Part shown: piece after piece, positions 1-4,948 of the stretch | How the letters are laid out: each line of letters begins with the position of its first letter | Position numbering within the stretch: position 1 is the first letter of the stretch | Assembly: GCA_937925385.1 (NCBI GenBank) | Contig: CALEWN010000369.1 | Coordinates: forward strand, 1-5,439 | Source: an uncultured Senegalimassilia sp. | GTDB taxonomy: Bacteria > Actinomycetota > Coriobacteriia > Coriobacteriales > Eggerthellaceae | DNA length: 5,439 nt | Reading direction: 5' to 3' | Notes under the pieces: model-generated | The model's input: the letters and a program-made list of their open reading frames with translations, nothing else | Databases searched by the model: none | Told to the model about the DNA's origin: nothing | Made by a program: the position numbers and the translations under genes

Positions 1-83
1 GCGATGACGCTGAAGTAGTCGATGCTCCACGGCACCGTGAGCACTGCGGTGTCGGCGAAGATCCCCTGCAGCCAAGCTTCCAT
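1..83 (-). CDS. N-terminal fragment of an unidentified, probably membrane protein
   Basis: An ATG at 83 opens a frame that runs off the left edge after 27 codons, giving MEAWLQGIFADTAVLTVPWS then IDYFSVI. A good ribosome binding site, AAGGGG at 89-94, sits 5 nt upstream of the ATG and is the main reason to believe the start. The visible peptide is hydrophobic and could lead into a first membrane segment. The pattern VPxxxDYxxV faintly recalls the beginning of TRIC/YadS-type (UPF0126) membrane proteins, but 27 residues are too few to name a family. No promoter is evident upstream. The gene is separated from the reductase upstream by over 500 nt and is probably transcribed independently. Confidence 0.55.
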   Translation of the reverse strand, partial: MEAWLQGIFADTAVLTVPWSIDYFSVI

Positions 84-348
84 GTGAACCCCTTTTCAGC
101 CGCAGATGGCGAAGGCGGGCCACGCTAACCCCGGCGATGCACCCGCCCGAACGCGCGCACACCGACAAGGCCCCCTAAGAGCGCAAAGATTCCAACCTCG
201 CACCCTGCGAAGCACCCATGACGCAAGCGCCTGCCCTGGGCGCGCGGCCTTTCGCCCGACCGCATGCCTGCAACGCCGACGCATCGTCGATCGCCACCTT
301 ATTCCCCCGTCCGGCGCAGGCGCCCTCATTTCGCCCCGCCGAACGTGA
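84..348. other. Intergenic stretch without a recognisable gene
   Basis: This is the leader side of the left-edge gene. Frames that stay open here encode Arg/Ala/Pro-rich sequence with no domain character and no good ribosome binding site, as expected by chance in GC-rich DNA. I see no tRNA arms, no known riboswitch core and no convincing -35/-10 pair. A weak inverted repeat (GGCGGG near 115, CCCGCC near 148) encloses about 22 nt and is unremarkable. Confidence 0.5.
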
Positions 349-379
349 AAGCGGGCGCGCCAAAGGGGCGCGCCCGCTT
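349..379 (-). terminator. Perfect 13-bp GC-rich stem-loop, probable terminator of the reductase transcript
   Basis: AAGCGGGCGCGCC (349-361) pairs perfectly with GGCGCGCCCGCTT (367-379) around a 5-nt loop. Read on the minus strand, the stem is followed by TTTCACGTT, a poor but present U-rich tail. On the plus strand the following sequence is not T-rich. It lies about 240 nt beyond the reductase stop codon, the only gene that could be transcribed into it within the window. The weak tail means it could instead be a processing or pausing structure. Confidence 0.5.
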
Positions 380-617
380 CGCTTGCTAGCGATTATGTAA
401 CCACATCAGAAGCCAAATTACCAGGGATGACATGCCGCAACGGCCTTGTTCTCAGGGAGCCGCCGCGAAGCTTGCGCCAACGCGTTCGCAAAAGCCCGCA
501 AGACAGGCAGCGCGGAAACAGATACCCGCACAAGCGCCTCGACCCTCTCACGCCATTCCTAAGCGAACAGCCGCAAAGGACGCGTCGAACGCAGAAGCAT
601 CTGAAACAACTCCAGGG
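380..617. other. Gene-free stretch downstream of the aldo/keto reductase
   Basis: Between the reductase stop and the GC stem, neither strand holds a frame that looks coded. The minus strand offers only very short frames, and the plus-strand frames are antisense to the reductase or basic low-quality translations. It would be a long 3' untranslated region if the stem at 349-379 is the true terminator. I see no tRNA or known RNA family. Confidence 0.45.
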
Positions 618-1661
618 CTATTCCTCCCCTGCGCCCTTCACGTCCACGGTTCCCGCCAGAACGGCGCGGTAGTCAGCAAGGTTCTTCTTCAGAAGCTGGG
701 AAATGTCCAGTTCATAGGGGCAGCGCGCGGTACAGGCGTAGCACTCGGTGCAGTCCTTGATGGCGTTCATGCGCTGCTGCCACTCTTCACCGAGCCATCC
801 CTTCGAAGGCGCACGGCGGATCATGAGCGACATGCGGGCGCACTGGTTGATGACGATGTCCTGCGGACACGGCATGCAATAGCCGCAGCCGCGGCAGAAA
901 TCGCCGGCAAGTTCGGCGCGCTCGGAAGCGATGAACGCGCGCATTTCATCATCGAGCTGCGGCGTTTCGATCATGAACGCAAGCCACTCGTCAAGCTCCT
1001 CTTCGCGCTGCACGCCCCAGATGGGAACCACGCCCGGGAACTGCGTCATGAACGCCATGCAGGCGCGGGCGTTGTTGAGCAGGCCGCCTGCCAGGCCTTT
1101 CATGGCGATGAAGCCGACGTTGCGCTGCTCGCACAACGCCACCAGCTCCAGCTCGCGATCAGAGGCAAGGTAGCTGAGCGGATACTGCAGCGTTTCGTAC
1201 AGGCCGCTTTCCACGCACTCGAAGGCAACCTGGAGCTTATGCGCGGTCACGCCGATATGGGCGATTTTGCCCTGCTCCTTCGCCTTGAGCATGCATTCGT
1301 ACATGCCTGTGCCGTCACCGGGCTTGTAGCACTGGTCCACGCAATGGAACTGGTACAGGTCGACATGGTCGGTGCGCAAAAGGCGAAGCGAGGTTTCCAG
1401 GTCCTCCCAAAACGCCTCGGGTGTGCGGGCCTGGGTTTTAGTGGCGATGGCAACCTTGTCGCGCATGCCCTCGAATGCAAGGCCGACGCGCTCCTCGCTA
1501 TTGGAATACGCGCGCGCCGTGTCGAAGAACGTCATGCCGCCCTCATAGGCACGACGAAGCAGACCGACTGCCGCCTCCTCGGAAACGCGCTGGATCGGCA
1601 GCGCCCCGAACGCATTCTGCGGCGTTGCGATGCCGGTAGATCCCAATGTGATAGTGCGCAT
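618..1661 (-). CDS. Aldo/keto reductase with C-terminal ferredoxin-like double Cys cluster
   Basis: This 347-residue protein combines an NAD(P)H-dependent aldo/keto reductase barrel with an iron-sulfur tail; the substrate is unknown and the location probably cytoplasmic. The usual AKR tetrad is visible: D47 and Y52 in FFDTARAYSNSE, K75 in ATKTQ and H106 in DLYQFH. The segment GKIAHIGVTAH (131-141) is also typical. The tail carries C256/C259/C262/C265 followed by Pro, then C304/C307/C310/C314 followed by Pro, matching the paired CxxCxxCxxxCP pattern of clostridial-type ferredoxins, so two [4Fe-4S] clusters are likely. I chose the ATG at 1661 because AGGAG (1667-1671) lies 5 nt upstream and MRTITLGSTGI is a normal AKR start. 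A GTG at 1724 in the same frame adds 21 residues read from a repeat and is unlikely. It appears monocistronic, and no promoter is evident. Confidence 0.93.
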   Translation of the reverse strand: MRTITLGSTGIATPQNAFGALPIQRVSEEAAVGLLRRAYEGGMTFFDTARAYSNSEERVGLAFEGMRDKVAIATKTQARTPEAFWEDLETSLRLLRTDHVDLYQFHCVDQCYKPGDGTGMYECMLKAKEQGKIAHIGVTAHKLQVAFECVESGLYETLQYPLSYLASDRELELVALCEQRNVGFIAMKGLAGGLLNNARACMAFMTQFPGVVPIWGVQREEELDEWLAFMIETPQLDDEMRAFIASERAELAGDFCRGCGYCMPCPQDIVINQCARMSLMIRRAPSKGWLGEEWQQRMNAIKDCTECYACTARCPYELDISQLLKKNLADYRAVLAGTVDVKGAGEE

Positions 1662-1666
1662 AAGCG

Positions 1667-1674
1667 CTCCTCTC
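1667..1674 (-). promoter_or_regulatory. Ribosome binding site fixing the reductase start at 1661
   Basis: GAGAGGAG on the minus strand lies 5 nt upstream of the ATG at 1661. It decides between this start and the upstream in-frame GTG at 1724, which falls beside the inverted repeat and has no such site. Confidence 0.75.
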
Positions 1675-1695
1675 TCCCCGATCGCAAGCAAGCCG

Positions 1696-1780
1696 TGAGC
1701 AGGGGGGGACGGAGGTGTGTTCACGGGTAGCCTCCATTTTCCCGAATGGCTAACGCGAACACACCTCCGTCCCCTGTTCA
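1696..1780. repeat. Long imperfect inverted repeat, REP/REPIN-like palindromic element
   Basis: An 18-bp core GGGGACGGAGGTGTGTTC (1705-1722) is repeated perfectly in reverse complement at 1757-1774. The pairing continues outward, with one mismatch and a 3-nt bulge, through TGAGCAG (1696-1702) and CTGTTCA (1774-1780). The 34-nt loop can fold further: CCATT (1734-1738) with AATGG (1745-1749), or TAGCC (1728-1732) with GGCTA (1748-1752). There is no T-tract on either side, which argues against a simple terminator. Size, nested symmetry and intergenic position resemble REP elements moved by REP-associated tyrosine transposases. No transposase lies in the window. It sits in the leader of the reductase gene. 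Confidence 0.8.
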
Positions 1781-1807
1781 GCGTCCCCCGCTCGTGCTTC
1801 CCTGTCG

Positions 1808-1841
1808 AAAAAAGGCCCGTCCTCTGTTGGGAGGACAGGCC
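1808..1841 (-). terminator. Intrinsic terminator of the sortase-LCP transcript
   Basis: GGCCCGTCCTC (1814-1824) and GAGGACAGGCC (1831-1841) form an 11-bp stem with a 6-nt loop. The single non-Watson-Crick position (1818/1837) becomes a G-U pair only in the minus-strand RNA. The stem is followed on that strand by six uridines (1808-1813). Both details fix the orientation. It lies about 125 nt past the LCP stop codon. Confidence 0.92.
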
Positions 1842-1965
1842 ATGGAACCCGAGGTCTATTGTATTCCTCTGCCGGCTATTCCGCTTGCGTCAGATGCCCG
1901 AATCGGCAGACAGGCAGAAAACGGAAGCGCTCCGCCCCGCCCCTTGGCGCCTCAAACCCTTGAAG

Positions 1966-3210
1966 CTAGTCGATTTGCGTGTAGTAGACGTCGAGCACCG
2001 TTTGGTAGACGGAGCTTTGATTCAGGTAGAACTCCATATGGTTTTCGCCCTGAGCTGCCTGGCCTTGAAGCGTGACCACATCAAGCGAGGTGATGCCGCT
2101 GCCCACCGCCGTGGTGGCAAGGTAGGAGAACTCGTTCAACCCCAGGTTGGTGATGGAGTAATCGCGTGCGGTGTTGAACAGGTCGATGATCGACCCGACA
2201 TTGCCCTTCGCCTGCGTCAGCGCCTTGGAAGCGAACGCCTTGACGTACTGCACCTGACGATCCTGTCGATCAAGCGGGCTGGTCAGCTCAGAGGTGTCAC
2301 GCCACTGGACGTATTTCAGGGCATCATCGCCGAACAGGATGGTCTCGCTGCCTTCGACGATATCGGTGCCCGGAATGGTTTGCAGCGGGGTGATGACCAC
2401 GCCGCCGATGGAATCGTTCAGCGCACCGACGCCTTGCATGTCAAGGGCCATGTAATAGCTCATGGGCATGTTATACAGCACGCGGGAAACGGCGGTGGTG
2501 ACGTTCTCGGCGCTTCCCTCCCCACCATCGCCATATGCGAACGCAAGGCACAGCTGCATCTTATCCTGACCGGCGTAGGCGCCGCCCACCATCTTGGAAA
2601 CGTCCACCATGCTGTCGCGCGGCACGCCGATGGCGGTGGCTTTGCCCGTTTGCGTGTCAAGGGCCATGACCATCACCGCATCAGCCTGGCCGTTCTGACC
2701 GTTGGCCGAGTCGATTTCCGTGCGATCGTAACCCATGATCACCACCGAAACCATGTTCTCGTTGAGCTTATAGGTATGCCCGTTGTACTTGACCGTGCGA
2801 CCCTCGTCATATGCGACCGAATCATCGGCGGTCTGGATATCCTGCGCATCGGCGGTTTGATGCAAGGAATTCTCGCCCGCTTTCACCGCTTGCCAAGCGG
2901 CAAATGCGGTGCCGCCCACGACCAGAGCCAGCACCAAAGCGACAACGCCAACGATGCGCAACGTGCGCTTGCGCTTGGTGTTGCGGCGGCGCTTCTTGCG
3001 GATAAGCACTTCACCGTCGTTCGCGCCGCTGCCCGACACCGCACCGTGGCCCGGAGGCATGAGCCGCTCGGAGGAGAACGCCGCCCCATCGCCGAAAGGC
3101 GATGATTCCGCCGCCCCTGCGCCAACGCCTACCGCCGGCATCTGCTTCGTTGCGTCCGCGTCGGAAGAAGGCGTCATGCCATCACGGGAATCAATAGGTT
3201 GGTTGGTCAT
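1966..3210 (-). CDS. LytR-CpsA-Psr (LCP) family cell-wall glycopolymer transferase
   Basis: LCP enzymes move glycopolymers from undecaprenyl-phosphate carriers to peptidoglycan or, in Actinomyces, to a surface protein, on the outer face of the membrane. The 414-residue protein has a disordered cytoplasmic N-terminus (1-70), a basic stretch RKKRRRNTKRKR (71-82), one membrane segment (about 84-107) and an extracellular LCP domain (about 150-355). Family marks are DAVMVMALD (177-185), the conserved PRD (197-199), MSYYMALDMQGVGALNDSIGG (split at 250-270) with the DxxGG turn, and the Arg-rich LDRQDRQ (313-319) before a helix. The ATG at 3210 lies inside the sortase gene, which it overlaps by 20 nt, and GGGGG at 3220-3224 serves as its ribosome binding site. 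The overlap implies translational coupling. Its specific polymer and acceptor cannot be read from sequence. Confidence 0.93.
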   Translation of the reverse strand: MTNQPIDSRDGMTPSSDADATKQMPAVGVGAGAAESSPFGDGAAFSSERLMPPGHGAVSGSGANDGEVLIRKKRRRNTKRKRTLRIVGVVALVLALVVGGTAFAAWQAVKAGENSLHQTADAQDIQTADDSVAYDEGRTVKYNGHTYKLNENMVSVVIMGYDRTEIDSANGQNGQADAVMVMALDTQTGKATAIGVPRDSMVDVSKMVGGAYAGQDKMQLCLAFAYGDGGEGSAENVTTAVSRVLYNMPMSYYMALDMQGVGALNDSIGGVVITPLQTIPGTDIVEGSETILFGDDALKYVQWRDTSELTSPLDRQDRQVQYVKAFASKALTQAKGNVGSIIDLFNTARDYSITNLGLNEFSYLATTAVGSGITSLDVVTLQGQAAQGENHMEFYLNQSSVYQTVLDVYYTQID

Positions 3211-4057
3211 CGGTCAACACCCCCGTCACAAGATAACGTGTATCGGTATGGTTCACGGTATCGGTGCAGGTGCTCAGCTGCACGATCTTATCGGTAGTTT
3301 GCAGCGTAACGCCCTGACGAACGTTCTCCACCAGAGAATTGGGTGCCATGACGTAATCGAAATACGTCCGAACCACGCTCGGGTCGCTGAAATCGAAGGA
3401 ATTAAGAATGTGGCGATCATCGTACTGGTAAGCCGACACCACCTTGTACGTGAGGATATGCCCGATGGTGTAGATGTACATGGTGTCGTGCTGGGCGAAG
3501 AAATCCTCATTCTCGAAATAATGCAAGGTAGAGAACATGGAGCCGTTCACCAGGTTGTGCCCGTACAGCACCGTGACAGGATCGGAGAAATCCGCCTCAT
3601 TCATGCTCTGCGAGTAAATGGCGCCTTCCGCCGCATAGTTGCCATCGATGTTGTGGTTGAGGTAGAAGTTGTCATCGGTGGTGCTTTGCACGACCGGCAG
3701 GTTCACATCGGTGCCCGGAACGTAAATCCACGCGTACGCTTCAGGGTTCCGCTCCTTCAGTTCGGCGAAGTTGATGGGGTTCTGCACGCGACTATCCTCA
3801 GGTTGAGCAGGCCGAACCTGCTCGGGCGTAGCGGGCTCGGGGGTGTTAGCTTGCTGCTGGGCTGCACGGTCCATCTCGCCCTGCTGCCAGGCGACATAAG
3901 CGAAGCCACCGACACCGACGGCGATCAGCACCACAAGCAGGACCGATAGCGCGATAACAGCAGGCCTTTTACCCTTACGCTTCGGCGCAGCGTGCGCACC
4001 GCGCATCTGCTGCGCCGAAGCGTCCTGGAAGTTGTTGGTCTGACGTGAGCTAGACAT
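3191..4057 (-). CDS. Class B sortase (transpeptidase)
   Basis: Sortases cleave a C-terminal sorting signal and join the protein to peptidoglycan or another protein at the outer membrane face. From the ATG at 4057 the protein has 288 residues: a basic N-terminus (PKRKGKR), one membrane anchor (about 33-56), a Pro/Gln-rich linker, then the catalytic domain. The block INFAELKERNPEAYAWI followed by VPGTDVNLPVVQ is the class B signature. Catalytic residues are H167 in LYGHN, C264 in QLSTC and R274 in DTRYLV. A TTG at 4069 would add four residues, but AAAGGA (4070-4075) abuts it, so the ATG is preferred even though its spacing of 12 nt is long. It lies 117 nt downstream of a putative substrate gene and overlaps the LCP gene, so the three probably work together. 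A srtB symbol is not given because the substrate class is uncertain. Confidence 0.94.
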   Translation of the reverse strand: MSSSRQTNNFQDASAQQMRGAHAAPKRKGKRPAVIALSVLLVVLIAVGVGGFAYVAWQQGEMDRAAQQQANTPEPATPEQVRPAQPEDSRVQNPINFAELKERNPEAYAWIYVPGTDVNLPVVQSTTDDNFYLNHNIDGNYAAEGAIYSQSMNEADFSDPVTVLYGHNLVNGSMFSTLHYFENEDFFAQHDTMYIYTIGHILTYKVVSAYQYDDRHILNSFDFSDPSVVRTYFDYVMAPNSLVENVRQGVTLQTTDKIVQLSTCTDTVNHTDTRYLVTGVLTDDQPTY

Positions 4058-4082
4058 AGGGAAATACAATCCTTTATCTGGG

Positions 4083-4092
4083 GAAACGTTTC
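4083..4092. promoter_or_regulatory. Palindrome GAAACGTTTC, possible LacI-family operator
   Basis: This perfect 10-bp palindrome lies between the terminator of the surface-protein gene and the sortase start. Its central CG step with flanking AAA/TTT is the usual core of LacI/GalR-family operators. If the TATACT at 4097-4102 is a -10 box, the palindrome covers the expected transcription start, a classic position for repression. No regulator gene is in the window. Confidence 0.4.
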
Positions 4093-4096
4093 AAAC

Positions 4097-4102
4097 AGTA
4101 TA
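4097..4102 (-). promoter_or_regulatory. Possible -10 box (TATACT) for sortase-LCP
   Basis: TATACT on the minus strand lies immediately after the terminator stem and overlaps its U-tract. No TTGACA-like -35 is found 16-18 nt upstream; that space is the GC-rich terminator stem. It would need an activator or be weak. Read-through of the terminator is the alternative route to sortase expression. Confidence 0.3.
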
Positions 4103-4133
4103 AAAGGGACCCGCCAGAAGGACGGGCCCCTTT
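4099..4133 (-). terminator. Intrinsic terminator after the surface-protein gene
   Basis: AAAGGGACCCGCC (4103-4115) pairs with GGACGGGCCCCTTT (4120-4133), with one bulged base and a G-U pair (4109/4127) formed only in the minus-strand RNA. The stem ends in UUUU followed by AUA. It lies about 42 nt past the stop codon of the surface protein and before the sortase, so it should reduce, perhaps not abolish, transcription into the sortase and LCP genes. Confidence 0.82.
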
Positions 4134-4139
4134 CAGAAC

Positions 4140-4176
4140 TTGCATGAAACATGCAACCAAGACGGAAGGCTTGGTT
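4140..4176 (-). other. Two tandem small hairpins at the end of the surface-protein mRNA
   Basis: AACCAAG (4155-4161) pairs with CTTGGTT (4170-4176), overlapping the stop codon. TTGCAT (4140-4145) pairs with ATGCAA (4151-4156). The two share two bases. With the terminator stem that follows, this makes three hairpins in a row in a short 3' region, possibly protecting the message end. Confidence 0.45.
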
Positions 4177-4747
4177 ATTCGGTAACCTTCTTGCGCAGAG
4201 CAACGGCAACCACGGCAGCGCCGCACAGGGCAACCGCGGAAGCGCCGGCAACGACACCCATGTCAACGCCGGTGGCCGGGGACTTAGCGGAGGTGTCGGC
4301 AGCAGCGCCGGCAGCCTTGTCGCCCAGGACAACGGTGAAGATGGAAAGACGATCAATGGTGATGGAGATGTTGCCGTTGGCGTCGACCACAGCGGTCTTC
4401 ACCTCGGTGGCACCATCGTCATGCTGGATGTAGACGGTAGCGGTGCGGCCGGCGTTGGCAGCGCCCAGGTTGAAGGTCAGGGTGAGCGTGCCGTCGATGT
4501 TGGTGCCATCGGTCTTGTACACGTTGAAGGATGCGAAGACGTTGGCGCCGGCAGGCACGTTGGAAGCGATGGCGGAAGTGCCCTCGACGACCAGGGAGCC
4601 ATTACCGTTAGCGGAAATGGTCAGCGTGGCGCCGTTGGAGGAACCGGTACCGGTGACCCCGGAGGGACTAGGGTCGGCCCAGGCCAACGTAGGCAATGCA
4701 AGCATGAGCATTGCGGCGCACACGATAGATGCGATACGCTTCTTCAT
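4175..4747 (-). CDS. Small secreted surface protein with SPATG sorting signal
   Basis: This 190-residue protein is probably exported and then anchored to the wall. It has a Sec signal peptide (MKKR, hydrophobic core, likely cleavage after AWA at 24). A Ser/Thr/Gly-rich beta-type region follows (about 38-142), with YIQHDDGATE and IDRLSIFTVVLGD, a strand arrangement often seen in repeats of actinobacterial and firmicute surface proteins. Next come an Ala-rich spacer, SPATG (156-160), a hydrophobic helix (about 163-184) and RKKVTE. That is the layout of an LPXTG sorting signal, with Ser replacing the first Leu. The mature protein carries only one domain, which is short for an adhesin. The start is supported by AGAGGA (4754-4759), 6 nt upstream of the ATG. 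It has its own strong promoter and terminator and precedes the sortase. The family is not recognised by name. Confidence 0.9.
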   Translation of the reverse strand: MKKRIASIVCAAMLMLALPTLAWADPSPSGVTGTGSSNGATLTISANGNGSLVVEGTSAIASNVPAGANVFASFNVYKTDGTNIDGTLTLTFNLGAANAGRTATVYIQHDDGATEVKTAVVDANGNISITIDRLSIFTVVLGDKAAGAAADTSAKSPATGVDMGVVAGASAVALCGAAVVAVALRKKVTE

Positions 4748-4773
4748 CGAGAATCCTCTCTCTCATCTTTCTT

Positions 4774-4791
4774 GCTGCGCCGCTGCGCAGC
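4774..4791 (-). promoter_or_regulatory. Leader hairpin upstream of the surface-protein gene
   Basis: GCTGCGC (4774-4780) and GCGCAGC (4785-4791) form a perfect 7-bp stem with a 4-nt loop. It stands between the predicted transcription start and the ribosome binding site. With no U-tract after it, it is more likely a 5' stabilising or translational element than a terminator. Confidence 0.5.
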
Positions 4792-4814
4792 TTTGCAAAA
4801 CATTACAAGTTCGA

Positions 4815-4844
4815 ATTTTACATTCTGACCGGCCAAAATGTCAA
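4815..4844 (-). promoter_or_regulatory. Strong vegetative-type promoter of the surface-protein gene
   Basis: On the minus strand a perfect TTGACA (4839-4844) is followed after 18 nt by TAAAAT (4815-4820), preceded directly by TG. It sits in an AT-rich island in otherwise GC-rich DNA. A start near 4808 gives a leader of about 60 nt. This is the best promoter match in the window. Confidence 0.82.
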
Positions 4845-4948
4845 TTCATAAGGCCCGGTTCGAACCCGAACTGAAACAAAGCAGCGAATTGCCGTCACAA
4901 GCGCATCATGCCGTCCACAAAGGCTCCACACGCGCAACCCGCTTGATC

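Noticed and set aside
432..1730. A 432-codon open frame on the plus strand opposite the reductase
   Set aside because: Its translation is low in domain character and mirrors the codon bias of the minus-strand gene. The minus strand carries a clear AKR fold and catalytic residues.
1696..1780. Reading the long inverted repeat as an intrinsic terminator
   Set aside because: No T-tract follows on either strand, and a clear terminator for the LCP gene already exists at 1808-1841.
503..1917. Shared 10-mer AGACAGGCAG near 505 and near 1908, both downstream of minus-strand genes
   Set aside because: Similarity does not extend usefully beyond 10 nt, so chance is likely.
1717..3949. Two long plus-strand open frames (1717-3105 and 2909-3949) opposite the LCP and sortase genes
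   Set aside because: Antisense shadows in GC-rich DNA, with His/Arg/Val-rich translations. The minus strand encodes recognisable LCP and sortase motifs throughout.
4151..4828. A 225-codon Gly-rich plus-strand frame opposite the surface protein
   Set aside because: It looks repeat-like only because it is antisense to a Ala/Thr/Gly-rich gene. It has no credible ribosome binding site, and it crosses the promoter region.
4851..4870. GGTTCGAACC resembling a tRNA T-loop
   Set aside because: The flanking bases do not form a 5-bp T-stem on either strand, and no acceptor, D or anticodon arms surround it.
4857..4872. LexA/SOS-box-like sequence around the upstream GTTCGAA box
   Set aside because: The Gram-positive box needs CGAAC and GTTCG separated by about 4 nt in the right order. 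Here the halves overlap into one palindrome instead.
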